In this document: positions 19,928-31,081 of the stretch, piece by piece
Position numbering within the stretch: position 1 is the stretch's first letter
Layout: every line of letters starts with the position of its first letter
Assembly (NCBI RefSeq): GCF_019711535.1
Contig: NZ_JAIGNP010000001.1
Span: forward strand, 310,001 to 374,000
DNA: 64,000 nt
Origin: Qipengyuania aestuarii
GTDB taxonomy: Bacteria; Pseudomonadota; Alphaproteobacteria; Sphingomonadales; Sphingomonadaceae
Direction: 5' to 3'
Notes under the pieces: model-generated
Told to the model about the DNA's origin: nothing
Databases searched by the model: none
What the model saw: only the letters and a program-made list of their open reading frames with translations
Translations under genes and position numbers: made by a program

Positions 19928-22552
19928 ATGAAAAAACGCTCGCATATTTCGGTGGTCGAAGGATCGGATGCCATTGAAGGCAATCCAACAGAAACGGTCG
20001 CGGGAGAAATACCCGATACTAGTTTCGAAGAAGATCAATTTGCGGAAACCGAGTGGCTGGACGAAGAGCCCGCAGAGCGATCGAGCGCCTGGATTGGGAA
20101 GGTCCTCATAGCGATCGCCATCATCGGCTGGACCGGCTTTTTTATCTGGGCCAACCTTTCGGCAATCACAGTCTCGCCAGCACCACGACAAGTCGCTGCA
20201 CTCGTGGCAGATTGGTCTGTCCCAGTGATGGTGATCTTGGTGTGCTGGGTACTTGTGTCGCGTACTGCCACGCGCGAAGCTTCCCGGTACGGCAATGTCG
20301 CAGCCGCTTTATCGAAAGAGACTGCGCTGCTCGAACAGCGTCTTGTAACGGTAAATCGTGAACTCAGCCTCGCGAGGGAGTTTCTCGGCAATCAATCGCG
20401 CGATCTGGAATATCTTGGACGTAGCGCTTCGGAACGCATCTCCGGTCATGCTGAAAGGCTGCAAAGCTTGATAGCCGAAAATGGCGATCATCTGAATTCC
20501 ATCGCGGCTACTAGCGAAACTGCCCTGGAGAATATGCGCAGGCTGCGCGGCGATCTTCCCGTTGTCGCCAATTCAGCCAAGGACGTTTCCAACCAGATCG
20601 TCGGTGCGGGCCGGACGGCGAAGGACCAACTAGGTGCGCTCGTCGCGGCGTTCGAGAAACTGAACGAGTTCGGCGAAGCGAGCGAGCGCCAGATAGATGC
20701 TCTTTTACAGAGAGTGGATGAAGCCCTCTCCGCTTTTTCCTCCCAAGCAGACCAGTTGGAGGCAATCGCGAACGAGCGTTTTGCGACGCTGGCCGAAGGA
20801 AGCGACGCCATTCGAAGCGATCTGCAGGCTCAGGAGGTCGAGGCTCTTTCGGCTTTGCGGGCGAGAAGCCTCGCTTTGCGAAGCGAACTCGGAGAGGCCC
20901 ATGCAGAAGCGACCACGCAGGAAGAAGCTTCTATTTCGGCAATAAGGGATCGAATGGAAACCTTGCGCAGGGAGGCGGTGGAAGTTGCGTCCGCTGTTCG
21001 AGAAGGAGAAGATCTCGCCATCGGGGCATGGACGCGTCAGATCGACCAGATGAAGGAACGCCTTGAAAGGGCAGTTGCCGAAATCAAGGCTATCGACGAT
21101 GCGGCCCTGGATTCTGCCAACACCAAGCTGCGCGACCTGTTTGAACAGGCTGAAACTGTGGATGCCCGCATTGCCGAGCGCAACCGCCAGTTCGAAGATG
21201 ATACTGCAGCCCGTACCCAAGCCCTTGCCGACGCGTACGATGCCATCGCTCGCCAGATGAACGACCAGATGGCGCTATTGGATGAAGCGATCGGCACTCG
21301 GCGCGATGCACAACGCGAACAGCTTGCAACTCTTGCTACGGAGGGCGATGAACTCGCCGAACGGATCAATTCCCTCGGTTTGACCTTTAGCAAGGTTGCT
21401 GCCCACGGTCATGAAGCGCGCGAAGCGCTTGGAGGCGGTATCGATGCGTTGGGCAACCAGCTGCGCAGCAGCCGTGAAGCGCTCGAAGGCACGGATGAGC
21501 ATATCGCGCGGCTGACCGACGCCAGTGTTCGCTTGCTGGAACTCATCCAGGCAACTGCCAAGAAGACTGGCGAAGAACTCCCCAAGGCGATGGCGATTTC
21601 CGAGGCGGGCCTTGAAGAGCTCGAACTCCGTGCGGATAAGGTGCATGTTCTCTTGCAAGACGCAAGATCGTCGGGAGAAACTCTCGAAGGCAGGATGGAG
21701 CTCATAGCTGGCCGCATACAGCACACAATTGAAGAGATCGGTTCTTTCCAAACCGACTTCGACGGTTCGGCGGCAAGACAAGTAGAAGAAGTCGAGCGAC
21801 TTCGAGCCTCTCTCGCATCTCTGGCATCCGACAGCGATACATTCGCAAAGCAGGTGCAGGGCGAACTACATGATGCGCTCACGGCACTGGAAGGCAAGGC
21901 CCGCAACGCGCTTGCTTCTATCGAGACCGATCAGGCAGAGCGAATTTCACGTTTGGCCGAAGAAATCGGATCGCGCAGTGCCGACGCCATCGATCAGGCA
22001 CTATCGGAAAAAACCGAGAACGCGCTTGAGGAACTCAATGCGGCGCGCGACCGGTCGAACGTTGCTACTCGGGAAATGGCTCAGAACCTGCGTGATCAAC
22101 TCGCCAGGCTCAATGACCTCACCAGCAATCTCGAGGCTCGCGTGGCCCACGCTCGCGATAAAGCGACGGATACGATCGATAGCGATTTCGCAAGACGCGT
22201 CGCATTGATTACCGAGAGTCTGAATTCAAATTCCATCGACATCGCCAAGGCTCTTTCGAGCGAAGTGACGGACACGGCCTGGGCCAGCTATCTTCGTGGA
22301 GATCGCGGTATCTTTACGCGCCGTGCGGTTCGACTTCTGGACAGTTCCGAAGCTCGGGAAATTGCCTCAATTTACGACTTAGACAGTGACTTCCGAGAAC
22401 ACGTCAACCGGTACATTCACGATTTCGAGGCCATGTTGAGGACATTGCTGTCGACGCGGGATGGCAACGCAGTCAGCGTTACACTTCTCTCCAGCGATAT
22501 GGGCAAATTGTACGTGGTCCTGGCCCAAGCCCTCGAACGGCTCAGACAATAA
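19928..22552 (+). CDS. Large membrane-anchored coiled-coil protein
   Basis: 874 residues of unknown function. An acidic cytoplasmic start (1-50) is followed by two membrane helices (about 56-77 and 94-112). Some 680 residues of nearly continuous helical coiled coil come next, rich in Ala, Glu, Arg and Gln. The last 110 residues are different and more folded: AKALSSEVTDTAWASYLRGDRG, FTRRAVRLLD, FREHVNRYIHDFEAML and LLSSDMGKLYVVLAQ. Nothing suggests an enzyme; a structural or polarity role at the envelope is possible. ATG 19928 has TAGGAGAG just upstream. Confidence 0.75.
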   Translation: MKKRSHISVVEGSDAIEGNPTETVAGEIPDTSFEEDQFAETEWLDEEPAERSSAWIGKVLIAIAIIGWTGFFIWANLSAITVSPAPRQVAALVADWSVPVMVILVCWVLVSRTATREASRYGNVAAALSKETALLEQRLVTVNRELSLAREFLGNQSRDLEYLGRSASERISGHAERLQSLIAENGDHLNSIAATSETALENMRRLRGDLPVVANSAKDVSNQIVGAGRTAKDQLGALVAAFEKLNEFGEASERQIDALLQRVDEALSAFSSQADQLEAIANERFATLAEGSDAIRSDLQAQEVEALSALRARSLALRSELGEAHAEATTQEEASISAIRDRMETLRREAVEVASAVREGEDLAIGAWTRQIDQMKERLERAVAEIKAIDDAALDSANTKLRDLFEQAETVDARIAERNRQFEDDTAARTQALADAYDAIARQMNDQMALLDEAIGTRRDAQREQLATLATEGDELAERINSLGLTFSKVAAHGHEAREALGGGIDALGNQLRSSREALEGTDEHIARLTDASVRLLELIQATAKKTGEELPKAMAISEAGLEELELRADKVHVLLQDARSSGETLEGRMELIAGRIQHTIEEIGSFQTDFDGSAARQVEEVERLRASLASLASDSDTFAKQVQGELHDALTALEGKARNALASIETDQAERISRLAEEIGSRSADAIDQALSEKTENALEELNAARDRSNVATREMAQNLRDQLARLNDLTSNLEARVAHARDKATDTIDSDFARRVALITESLNSNSIDIAKALSSEVTDTAWASYLRGDRGIFTRRAVRLLDSSEAREIASIYDLDSDFREHVNRYIHDFEAMLRTLLSTRDGNAVSVTLLSSDMGKLYVVLAQALERLRQ

Positions 22553-22555
22553 ATC

Positions 22556-22840
22556 TCAGCTCGCAGTTGGGCCCCAAAAAATCAGGTCTTCAGCCTCGAT
22601 CCATCCGAAAGCGTAATTGAGTACGTAAGCCACGGTCAGTAACGCAGCAAGCAAGGACGCACGTTTGGCGATCAGGCCCGGCCGGAAATTGGCGGGGGCG
22701 CTGTCTGCCTGTCCGGGTACTTTCTCAACGCCTGCCTCGTCATGTGTCTGGACGCCGAATGGCAACAGCACAAACGCACTTACAACCCAGAATAGCGCAT
22801 AGATTGCCAGGATCGACGTCCATTCCATCGGCAAATTCAT
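22556..22840 (-). CDS. DUF1467 family small membrane protein
   Basis: 94 residues with two membrane helices (about 8-28 and 63-82). The opening segment SILAIYALFWVVSAFVLLPFGVQT is the DUF1467 signature, a family found mostly in Alphaproteobacteria and without a known function. It starts 4 bases after the RNase J stop and is the last gene of the long minus-strand run that begins at nuoA. Its stop faces the coiled-coil gene with 3 bases between them. Confidence 0.85.
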   Translation of the reverse strand: MNLPMEWTSILAIYALFWVVSAFVLLPFGVQTHDEAGVEKVPGQADSAPANFRPGLIAKRASLLAALLTVAYVLNYAFGWIEAEDLIFWGPTAS

Positions 22841-22844
22841 CGGA

Positions 22845-24503
22845 TCAACTCAGTCCCGTCGAAGGAAGAATAACGCGAATCTGAGGGCGTTTGCCTGACC
22901 ATCGCTGTGCGGCGCGACGTGCAGCCAAACGAGCTGCTTCATGGACGCTGCTGCGCGATTTGCGATCTGCCCCTTTCAGTTTCGTGATAGCAGTACGAAT
23001 ATCTTCGATGCCTTCGCGGACGAAGTCGTCGTAATCTTCGTCGAGCGGCAGGCCCACGCTGTCGATGACCGGGTTGAGACGATCATCAAGCGCAACAACG
23101 ACAATGCCCTCTTGCATGATGCGGCGGCGCATCACGATACTGTCGCCATCCGCTGGAGTGATTATGTCGCCATCCAGAACAAGCCGCCCCGCCCTTACCT
23201 CTGCAATCTTGCCTGGCGCTCCTGGAGCGAGCCTCACGATATCGCCATTTTGCTGAACGACGGCATCGGCAATGCCATTCGCTAGGCCTAGCCGTGCCTG
23301 TTCCTGCATGTGCCGCATTTCACCATGAACCGGCACGAGGACCTCTGGTCGCAACCAACCGTAAAGTGCCTCTAGCTCCGGACGTCCCGGATGACCCGAA
23401 ACATGGATCATACCTTGTCTGTCAGTCACCATGGTAATACCCTTGGCAGCGAGCCTATTCTGCACCGCGCCTATAGACAGTTCATTCCCAGGGATTTGCC
23501 TGCTGGAGAACAGGACTACATCATCCGCAACCAGCTTTAGCGGATGATTGTCTTCGGAAATGCGGGAAAGCGCTGCACGAGGCTCGCCCTGCCCACCGGT
23601 TGCAAGGATCAGCACCTCGCCACGCGGTAAGCCCATGGCCGTGTCGAAATCGACCGGTTCAGGAAAATCGGAAAGATAGCCGTTAGCTTGCGAGACTTCG
23701 ATTATTCGGTCGAGGGAACGTCCGGCAACGCACATCTGGCGCCCTGTCTCGCGGGCTACCTCTCCCAAGGTGTGCAATCGCGCAACGTTACTTGCGAAGG
23801 TAGTAACCAATACCCGCTTGCCGGAATGCTTTTGAATCTCCTCGAGTAGGCCTTTGAATACCGCGCCTTCGGAACCGCTCGGGGATGGATTGAATACGTT
23901 GGTGCTGTCGCAAACAAGCGCGAGAACTCCGTCGTCTCCGATCTCCGTCAGCTCTTCCGCGGTCGCTGGTTCGCCGATGATGGGATCTTCATCCAGCTTC
24001 CAATCCCCGGTATGGAAAATCCGGCCGTGCGGGGTGTCGATGAGCAAGGCGTTGCCTTCCGCAATCGAGTGCGCGAGCGGGATATAGGTGACTTCGAAAG
24101 GTCCGACCTGGAAACTGCCATGGTCTTCTTCGATGATGTTGACCTCGACTTCGCGTTCGAGATTGGCTTCCTGAAGCTTTCTCCTCACGAGTTCTGCCGT
24201 AAACGGGGTCGCGAATATCGGGACACCGAGATCGGCAGCGAAATAAGGCACCGCACCGATGTGATCCTCATGAGCGTGGGTGAGCACGATCGCATCCAGA
24301 TCCTTCACCCGATCCTCGATAAATTCGAGATCGGCAAAAACCAGATCAACGCCGGGATACTGTCCCCCAGAGAACGTCATGCCCAGATCGACCATGAGCC
24401 AGCGGCCCTGACAACCGTACAGATTGACATTCATGCCGATCTCGCCCGATCCCCCCAGTGCAAGGAAAAGGAGTTCGTCTTCGGGGGTAAAGTTCTTTCT
24501 CAA
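22845..24503 (-). CDS. rnj: Ribonuclease J
   Basis: Zinc-dependent endo- and 5'-exoribonuclease for mRNA decay and rRNA maturation. The 552-residue protein opens with [20 protein letters not shown] and has the metallo-beta-lactamase motif [10 protein letters not shown] (His76, His78, Asp80, His81). The beta-CASP domain includes [19 protein letters not shown] and [10 protein letters not shown]. The start is TTG 24503, overlapping the coaX stop (TTGA). With rne at 56416, the cell has both main types of decay nuclease. Confidence 0.94.
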   Translation of the reverse strand: MRKNFTPEDELLFLALGGSGEIGMNVNLYGCQGRWLMVDLGMTFSGGQYPGVDLVFADLEFIEDRVKDLDAIVLTHAHEDHIGAVPYFAADLGVPIFATPFTAELVRRKLQEANLEREVEVNIIEEDHGSFQVGPFEVTYIPLAHSIAEGNALLIDTPHGRIFHTGDWKLDEDPIIGEPATAEELTEIGDDGVLALVCDSTNVFNPSPSGSEGAVFKGLLEEIQKHSGKRVLVTTFASNVARLHTLGEVARETGRQMCVAGRSLDRIIEVSQANGYLSDFPEPVDFDTAMGLPRGEVLILATGGQGEPRAALSRISEDNHPLKLVADDVVLFSSRQIPGNELSIGAVQNRLAAKGITMVTDRQGMIHVSGHPGRPELEALYGWLRPEVLVPVHGEMRHMQEQARLGLANGIADAVVQQNGDIVRLAPGAPGKIAEVRAGRLVLDGDIITPADGDSIVMRRRIMQEGIVVVALDDRLNPVIDSVGLPLDEDYDDFVREGIEDIRTAITKLKGADRKSRSSVHEAARLAARRAAQRWSGKRPQIRVILPSTGLS

Positions 24504-25276
24504 GGGGATGCACGCTCCGCTAGAATGGCAAGGCCGTCGAGCGTTAGATCGCTATCGACGGCATCGAATAGATTGGTGTGCTCATCGAAAAGTAGGGCGA
24601 GCCCACCGGTGGCGACAACTTTTGCGGGCCGTCCGATTTCGCGCTTCATCCTTTCGATCAAGCCTTCGATCAAACTGACATACCCCCAGAAGACGCCAAT
24701 CAGCATCTGCTGCTCGGTGTTTCTGCCTATTACGCTCTGGCTAGCTGGCTTCTCGATCGCAATGCGGGGCAGTTTCGCGGTGTTGCCGACGAGAGCATCA
24801 AGGGAGAGATTAATCCCTGGCGAAATTATGCCGCCTTTATAGGCGCCATTGAAATCGACCATATCAAAGGTGGTGGCAGTACCGAAATCGATTACTATGA
24901 GGTCGCCATCATATTTTGCATGAGCGGCCAAGGCGTTGAGAGCACGATCAGCACCCAATGAGCTGGGCTGTTCGATATCGAGTTCGAAACCCCATTCCGC
25001 ATGGCCCTGTCCGGCTATCACCGGTTCCACGGCAAAATATTTCTGAGAAAGCACCGTGAGATTATGGATCGATCTCGGGACGACCGAACCGATGATGATC
25101 TGCGTGATGTCGCGCCGCTCGTATCCCTCGAGATTAAGTAATTGCAACAGCCAGACGGCATATTCGTCGCCGGTTCGCCTGGCATCGGTCGCAATTCTCC
25201 AGCGTGCCTTTATTTCACGCCCGTCGAACAGGGCGAAGACCACGTTGGTATTTCCGACATCCGCAGCAAGCAGCAT
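24500..25276 (-). CDS. coaX: Type III pantothenate kinase
   Basis: Phosphorylates pantothenate in the first step of coenzyme A synthesis. The 258-residue ASKHA-fold protein has [19 protein letters not shown] at the N-terminus, [27 protein letters not shown] and [15 protein letters not shown], the four conserved family blocks. ATG 25276 lies 3 bases after the birA stop. The order nuoN-birA-coaX-rnj-DUF1467 is common in Alphaproteobacteria. Confidence 0.95.
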   Translation of the reverse strand: MLLAADVGNTNVVFALFDGREIKARWRIATDARRTGDEYAVWLLQLLNLEGYERRDITQIIIGSVVPRSIHNLTVLSQKYFAVEPVIAGQGHAEWGFELDIEQPSSLGADRALNALAAHAKYDGDLIVIDFGTATTFDMVDFNGAYKGGIISPGINLSLDALVGNTAKLPRIAIEKPASQSVIGRNTEQQMLIGVFWGYVSLIEGLIERMKREIGRPAKVVATGGLALLFDEHTNLFDAVDSDLTLDGLAILAERASP

Positions 25277-25279
25277 GGT

Positions 25280-26002
25280 TCAGCTTTCCTCACTGGCGAG
25301 CATTACGTCGCCTGCATGAATGATACGCTCGTCTCCACTGGACAAACGAAGGCGCAGCGCGCCAGTTTCAGTCAATCCGGCGAATGTCCCCCTGATCTGT
25401 TCCTCACCCGGAGGATTGACGCACAACTCCGAGCCCGGCGGATGTGCTACGGTTTCCCATCGGCGAACCAGTGGCTCAATCCCGTAGGTTCGCCATCTCT
25501 CGACTTCCCGGGCGAAGTGGTTGGCAAGTGAGTTCGCAAAGAGATCGCGATCAGGGGTTGGTCCGAATCTTGAAAGAGCGGTCGTGCGACGGTCGGTAAG
25601 GTCGGGCGCGATCGCCAGATTGACCCCTATCCCTACGACAATCGCTTGGGCTTCACGTTCAAGAAGGATGCCCGCCACTTTAGCACCGCCAAGCAGGAGG
25701 TCGTTCGGCCACTTCAACTTGAGGTCAGCAGCGTTGGAGAGCAGCGGCTGAACAGTCTCGTAGAGCGCGAGTGCAGCCATGAGCGCCAAACTCGCAGGGG
25801 CCGGGTCTCGTTCGTTCAGACGGACGACAGTCGAACCCATGAAATTGCCAAGACCGTCAAACCAACTACGTCCCTGTCGGCCTCGTCCGGTAGTTTGGCG
25901 GTCGGCTACAATCCAATCGCCCTCAGCTACAATCTCCCCTGCGCGAACCGCAGAAGCGAGATCGGCGTTAGTACTCCCGGTTTCGGAAATCGTCCGGATC
26001 AA
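25280..26002 (-). CDS. birA: Biotin--[acetyl-CoA-carboxylase] ligase
   Basis: Attaches biotin to the biotin carboxyl carrier protein. The 240-residue enzyme contains only the catalytic and C-terminal domains: TGRGRQGRSWFD binds biotinyl-AMP, KWPNDLLLGGAKVAGILLE is the lysine-bearing loop, and VVGIGVNL follows. It has no N-terminal helix-turn-helix, so it should not act as a repressor. I choose TTG 26002, which overlaps the nuoN stop (TTGA) and gives the family-like start IRTISETGSTNADL. The frame stays open upstream to 26053. Confidence 0.93.
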   Translation of the reverse strand: MIRTISETGSTNADLASAVRAGEIVAEGDWIVADRQTTGRGRQGRSWFDGLGNFMGSTVVRLNERDPAPASLALMAALALYETVQPLLSNAADLKLKWPNDLLLGGAKVAGILLEREAQAIVVGIGVNLAIAPDLTDRRTTALSRFGPTPDRDLFANSLANHFAREVERWRTYGIEPLVRRWETVAHPPGSELCVNPPGEEQIRGTFAGLTETGALRLRLSSGDERIIHAGDVMLASEES

Positions 26003-27453
26003 ACTGCTATGAACAGGGCTCGGGCCGCCATATCGGCCACGTCGCCAAGCCAAGGTGTCAACAGGTAGCCGAGGGGCGAAATTATCAACACGCTCACACC
26101 GAGAACAATCCAGTGAGAGATCGGAGCTGCCGCAGGACCCGAGCCCTTCGGATCATCGAAAAACATGACCTTCACGAACTTGATGTAATAAAATGCCCCG
26201 ATCACGCTGGCCGCGATGCCGATCGCAGCAAGGGCGATCATATCCGCTTGTACAGCCGCCTGAAACACTACGAACTTGCCCCAAAAACCGAAGAGCGGAG
26301 GTATGCCAGCCAAGCTGAACATGAGGGAGAGCAAGCACCAAGCAAGCGCCGGGCTCGTTGTCGAGAGGCCGGAAATGTCATCGAACGATGTCAGAGCATT
26401 GCCATCTTTGTCGCGCAACATCAGCAACGCAGTGAAGCTGCCAATCGTCATGAAGACGTAGATCGAAAGATAAACCAGGACGCCTGACATTCCTTCCGGG
26501 GTCGCAGCAGCAAGTCCGATAAGAGTGAATCCGACATTGTTGATGGAGGAGTAGGCGAGGAGACGCTTCAGATTGGACTGGCCAATTGCCCCCAGTGCCC
26601 CCACCACGATCGACGCAAGCGCTGCGAAAATTACGATTTGCTGCCAAGCCTCGATCTGTCCACCGAAGGGACCGGTCGCCATTCGAACCAACATGGCAAC
26701 CGCTGCGACCTTCGGAGCACTCGCGAAGAACGCGGTAACAGGAGTTGGTGCACCTTCATACACATCCGGCGTCCACATGTGGAACGGCACGGCAGCAATT
26801 TTGAAAGCAAGTCCGGCGAGCACGAAGACCACACCAAACATCGCACCCGTGGAGAAATCGAGCGCGAATGCTGCGCGAATGCCCTCGTAATTGGTGGTCC
26901 CGGAAAAACCGTAGACCAAGCTCACACCATACAGGATAATTCCTGATGCGAGCCCACCAAGCACGAAGTACTTGAGGCCAGCCTCACTCGACTTTTCATT
27001 GGTCCGTGCGAAGCTTGCGAGCACATATGATGACAAGCTCGACATCTCGAGACCGATGTACAGCGTCATCAAGTCTGTTGCCGAAACCATCATGCCCATG
27101 CCGACGGCATTGAAAAGCATGAGTACGGGATATTCGCCGCGATATTGTCCGCGCGCGTCGAAATAGCGCGGAGCGACGATCAGGCAGGCAATCGTTGCGA
27201 TATAGACCAGGCTTTTGGCAAAGACTGCAAATCCGTCGGCCAGAAACAGTCCGCCAAAAGCAATGCCGGCAGCCCCTTGGTCGAAAAGAGATACATTGAA
27301 GAACAGGGCGCCGAAAAGAGCGGCCACGGCTGCAATGGTGATTGCGCGTGCGGCTTTTTCACCGGTCCAAGCTGTCACGAGAAGAAGAACTAGGCCCGAC
27401 AGGGAAAGAGCAATTTCCGGCCCGGTCAGGTAGAGGGATGTCGAATAGGACAT
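25999..27453 (-). CDS. nuoN: NADH-quinone oxidoreductase subunit N
   Basis: One of three antiporter-like proton-pumping subunits of complex I. The 484-residue protein has about 14 membrane helices. Conserved charged positions include the Glu in LYIGLEMSSLSSYVLAS and Lys residues in ASEAGLKYFVLGG-like and LKRLLAYSSINNVGFTL segments. It is the last nuo gene; its ATG overlaps the nuoM stop by one base and birA follows with a 4-base overlap. Confidence 0.97.
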   Translation of the reverse strand: MSYSTSLYLTGPEIALSLSGLVLLLVTAWTGEKAARAITIAAVAALFGALFFNVSLFDQGAAGIAFGGLFLADGFAVFAKSLVYIATIACLIVAPRYFDARGQYRGEYPVLMLFNAVGMGMMVSATDLMTLYIGLEMSSLSSYVLASFARTNEKSSEAGLKYFVLGGLASGIILYGVSLVYGFSGTTNYEGIRAAFALDFSTGAMFGVVFVLAGLAFKIAAVPFHMWTPDVYEGAPTPVTAFFASAPKVAAVAMLVRMATGPFGGQIEAWQQIVIFAALASIVVGALGAIGQSNLKRLLAYSSINNVGFTLIGLAAATPEGMSGVLVYLSIYVFMTIGSFTALLMLRDKDGNALTSFDDISGLSTTSPALAWCLLSLMFSLAGIPPLFGFWGKFVVFQAAVQADMIALAAIGIAASVIGAFYYIKFVKVMFFDDPKGSGPAAAPISHWIVLGVSVLIISPLGYLLTPWLGDVADMAARALFIAV

Positions 27454-29012
27454 TAGTGCGCCCCCTCCCCTTCATGCCCTTCTTCGGCGTGGATCGGAGC
27501 TACGTAATTCGCAGCGTGTTCGCGCGGCGTCCCTTGATTGAGAGGGCTATCATAACGCGGTGCGACACCAGCAAGGCGCGTTTCGAGGGCGGCGATGTCC
27601 TGACGCATGGGAGCTAGGAAACTTTCGGGATAAATGCCCATCCACAACACTGCGGCTGCGATGGGGGCGAGCATGGCCCATTCGCGGGCGTTAAGATCGG
27701 TCATGGCGGCAGCATCAGCATTCTTCTGCTCGCCAAACGCGACACGGCGGTAGAGATAGAGCATGTAGGCTGCACCGAGGATGATGCCGGTAGTGCACAC
27801 CAGCGTCACGAAAGTCGACACTTCGTAGATGCCTGCAAGCGCCAGGAATTCTCCAACGAAATTGCTTGTACCCGGCAGGCCCACGCTCGCCATGGTGAAG
27901 AGCAGGAAGAACAAGGCATATTTCGGCATGTTGATGCTGAGACCGCCATAGCGAGCAATCTCACGGGTATGGAGGCGGTCATAGATCACACCCACACACA
28001 GGAACAGCGCTCCGGAAACCAGTCCGTGACCCAGCATGACCATCATCGCGCCTTCAAGCCCCTGCACGTTGAATGCAAAAAGGCCCACCGTCACGATCGC
28101 CATGTGAGCTACCGACGAGTAGGCGATCAGTTTCTTCATGTCCGACTGCACCAAGGCAACGAGCGAAGTATAGACGACAGCAACCATGGACAAGGCAAAG
28201 ACAAGCCAGGCAAGATCTGCACTGGCATCGGGGAACATAGGCAGGCTGAAACGGATAAAGCCATAGCCGCCGAGCTTCAGAAGCACACCGGCAAGGATGA
28301 CCGAACCGGCGGTCGGTGCCTGAACGTGAGCATCAGGAAGCCATGTGTGGACCGGCCACATCGGCATCTTCACAGCAAAACTCGCGAAGAAGGCAAGCCA
28401 CAACCAGAATTGAGCGTCTGCCGGGAAATCATACTGCATCAACGCTGGAATTTCGGTGGTCCCTGCATCGTTCACCATCCACAGCATTGCGATCAGCATC
28501 AGTACGGAGCCGAGCAAGGTGTAGAGGAAGAATTTGTACGATGCGTAGATGCGGTTGTCGCCGCCCCACACCCCGATAATCAGATACATCGGAATGAGGC
28601 CTGCTTCGAAGAATATGTAGAACAGGAAAATGTCCTGAGCGGCAAAGACGCCGATCATCAGCATTTCCATCAGCAGGAAAGCTGCCATATATTCGCCGAC
28701 ACGCTTCGTGATCGAAGTCCAGCTCGCCAAGATGCAGATGGGCATCAGGAATACACTGAGCATGATCAGCATCAACGCAATGCCGTCGATGCCGAGCGCA
28801 TATTGGAAGCCTGCGAAGAGCCCCGCTCGCTCAGTGAACTGCCACTGGGCACCACCGATGTCGTAATTGAGCCAAAGCAGAATTCCGAGCGCAAGATCGA
28901 CAAGAGTAGCGACCAGCGCAACGATGCGCGCGGCCGAGGCGTTGAGGAACAGGCAGGCTATGGCCGCAACGAGCGGCACTGCGAGCATGATCGAGAGGAT
29001 GGGAAACTCCAT
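27453..29012 (-). CDS. nuoM: NADH-quinone oxidoreductase subunit M
   Basis: Antiporter-like membrane subunit of complex I, 519 residues. Diagnostic segments are LFYIFFEAGLIPMYLIIG with the essential Glu, FFASFAVKMPMWPVHTWLPD, and DMKKLIAYSSVAHMAIV with conserved Lys. The C-terminus is unusually His/Glu rich (HAEEGHEGEGAH), which might bind metal or may simply be a variable tail. It is coupled to nuoL by TGATG at 29012. Confidence 0.97.
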   Translation of the reverse strand: MEFPILSIMLAVPLVAAIACLFLNASAARIVALVATLVDLALGILLWLNYDIGGAQWQFTERAGLFAGFQYALGIDGIALMLIMLSVFLMPICILASWTSITKRVGEYMAAFLLMEMLMIGVFAAQDIFLFYIFFEAGLIPMYLIIGVWGGDNRIYASYKFFLYTLLGSVLMLIAMLWMVNDAGTTEIPALMQYDFPADAQFWLWLAFFASFAVKMPMWPVHTWLPDAHVQAPTAGSVILAGVLLKLGGYGFIRFSLPMFPDASADLAWLVFALSMVAVVYTSLVALVQSDMKKLIAYSSVAHMAIVTVGLFAFNVQGLEGAMMVMLGHGLVSGALFLCVGVIYDRLHTREIARYGGLSINMPKYALFFLLFTMASVGLPGTSNFVGEFLALAGIYEVSTFVTLVCTTGIILGAAYMLYLYRRVAFGEQKNADAAAMTDLNAREWAMLAPIAAAVLWMGIYPESFLAPMRQDIAALETRLAGVAPRYDSPLNQGTPREHAANYVAPIHAEEGHEGEGAH

Positions 29013-31075
29013 CAGAACAGAACCCAGGTGATGGCGGCGACAAGCCCGAGGAGCATCACCAGCGCGTAACTATACAGATATCCGGTCTGGAACCGCTTGG
29101 CCCCGACCGAGCCCTTTTCGATCACCCAAGCCACACCATTGGGCCCGAAGCGATCGATGGTCCCCATATCGCCAAGCTTCCAGAACTGTCGGCCCAGCCA
29201 AAATGCGGGGACCACGAATAGGTAGTGGTACAGTTCATCGAAATACCACTTGTTGTAGAAGAACCGATAGACCGGCCCAAGCTGTTCGGCCGCCTTACCC
29301 GGAACCGAGGTATCCTTGATATAACCAAGCCACGCCACGAGCAGCCCGATGACCATCACAATGAATGCCGCGTACTTCACAAGGTAAGGCACGTTATGCA
29401 TCCGATGGATCAGATCTTCATTGTAGAAGATCGCGCCGTTCCAGAAGGCCGCATTATCAAGGAAGGTAGGTGCAAAGACCTGCCCCGCTAAGATCGCCCC
29501 GAGGGACAGAACGCCCAACGGGATCAGCATGCTGACTGGGCTCTCATGCGGGTGATACCCGGCGGTGCCTGCCTCATAGTCATCCGACGGCACATGATGA
29601 CTCACATCATGCCCGGAATCTTCCTGAATCGGCGGATTATGCTCCTCCGGCTCATCATGACCGTGGTGGACCGCGTGCTGGATATGCTCACTATCCGCCC
29701 AGCGCGGCTTACCCCAGAAGGTGAGAAACATCAGGCGCCAGCTGTAGAAACTCGTCAGCAGGGCTGCCAGTGTTCCCATCCAGAACGCAAAATTGCCAAG
29801 GTCGGTACCACGCCCGTAAGCCACCTCAAGAATTGCATCCTTTGACCAGAACCCGGCGAAGCCAGCCCCAAGGTGGTAAATGCCAACGCCCGTAATGGCG
29901 AGCGTGCCGAACATCATGGCCCAGAAGGTCAGCGGGATATGCTTACGCAACGCACCGTAATAACGCATGTCCTGCTCGTGGTGCATCGCATGGATGACCG
30001 AGCCAGCGCCCAGGAACAAGAGCGCCTTGAAGAATGCATGAGTAAAGAGGTGGAACATCGCAGCGCCATAGGCTCCCACGCCCGCAGCGAAGAACATGTA
30101 ACCCAGCTGCGAACACGTCGAATAGGCGATGACGCGCTTGATGTCCCACTGGGTGGTGCCCACGGTCGCCGCGAATATGCAGGTGGCCGCGCCAATAAAG
30201 GTGACCATCGCCAGAGCAGCGGGAGCCGTCTCGAACATCGGGGACAAACGGCAGACCATGAACACGCCAGCAGTCACCATGGTGGCCGCGTGAATAAGGG
30301 CGGAAACCGGCGTCGGCCCTTCCATTGCGTCGGGGAGCCAGGTGTGCAGCCCAAGCTGAGCGGACTTGCCCATGGCCCCGATGAAGAGAAGGATGCAGAG
30401 GACATCCATGGTATGCACGCGTATACCAAGGAAGCCGATCGTCGCACCGCTCATGCTAGGTGCGGCAGCCAGGATCTCGGGGATAGACACCGTTCCGAAC
30501 ACCCAGAACGTGCCGAAAATTCCGAGCATGAAGCCAAGGTCACCAACACGGTTAATCACGAAAGCTTTCATTGCGGCGGCATTGGCGCTTGGTTTCTTGA
30601 ACCAGAACCCGATCAGCAGATAGCTGGCGAGGCCCACCCCTTCCCAACCAAAGAACATCTGGACCAAATTATCTGCTGTCACGAGCATCAACATGGCAAA
30701 GGTGAACAGCGAGAGATATGCAAAGAACCGGGGCTGATCCGGGTCTTCATCCATGTACCCCCAGCTATACAAGTGTACGAGTGCGGATACTGTCGTGATC
30801 ACCACCAGCATGATTGCGGTCAGCGTGTCGACACGCAAAGCCCAGTCGAAAGAGAGCTCACCGGATTGCATCCATGTGAGAACCGGCACGACCGTCGCTT
30901 CGGCACTACCGCTTACGAAGCCGAGAAATATCGGCCAGCTCAGGATGCAGGCAATGAACAGCGAACCGGTCGTGATCGCCTTAGCAAAGACGCTCGGCGC
31001 ACTCTTGTTGACCAGCCCTGCCACGATCGCAGCAAGCAGGGGCAGGAAGACAATGAAAAGAATGGAGGTCTGCAC
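29012..31075 (-). CDS. nuoL: NADH-quinone oxidoreductase subunit L
   Basis: Largest antiporter-like subunit of complex I, 687 residues, with the long lateral helix expected at the C-terminus. Clear family blocks are [49 protein letters not shown] and [19 protein letters not shown] His-rich loop ([16 protein letters not shown], then SGHDVSHH) lies in the later part; such loops occur in related NuoL proteins. GTG 31075 is the start, 6 bases after nuoK. Confidence 0.97.
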   Translation of the reverse strand: MQTSILFIVFLPLLAAIVAGLVNKSAPSVFAKAITTGSLFIACILSWPIFLGFVSGSAEATVVPVLTWMQSGELSFDWALRVDTLTAIMLVVITTVSALVHLYSWGYMDEDPDQPRFFAYLSLFTFAMLMLVTADNLVQMFFGWEGVGLASYLLIGFWFKKPSANAAAMKAFVINRVGDLGFMLGIFGTFWVFGTVSIPEILAAAPSMSGATIGFLGIRVHTMDVLCILLFIGAMGKSAQLGLHTWLPDAMEGPTPVSALIHAATMVTAGVFMVCRLSPMFETAPAALAMVTFIGAATCIFAATVGTTQWDIKRVIAYSTCSQLGYMFFAAGVGAYGAAMFHLFTHAFFKALLFLGAGSVIHAMHHEQDMRYYGALRKHIPLTFWAMMFGTLAITGVGIYHLGAGFAGFWSKDAILEVAYGRGTDLGNFAFWMGTLAALLTSFYSWRLMFLTFWGKPRWADSEHIQHAVHHGHDEPEEHNPPIQEDSGHDVSHHVPSDDYEAGTAGYHPHESPVSMLIPLGVLSLGAILAGQVFAPTFLDNAAFWNGAIFYNEDLIHRMHNVPYLVKYAAFIVMVIGLLVAWLGYIKDTSVPGKAAEQLGPVYRFFYNKWYFDELYHYLFVVPAFWLGRQFWKLGDMGTIDRFGPNGVAWVIEKGSVGAKRFQTGYLYSYALVMLLGLVAAITWVLF

Positions 31076-31081
31076 GGATGC

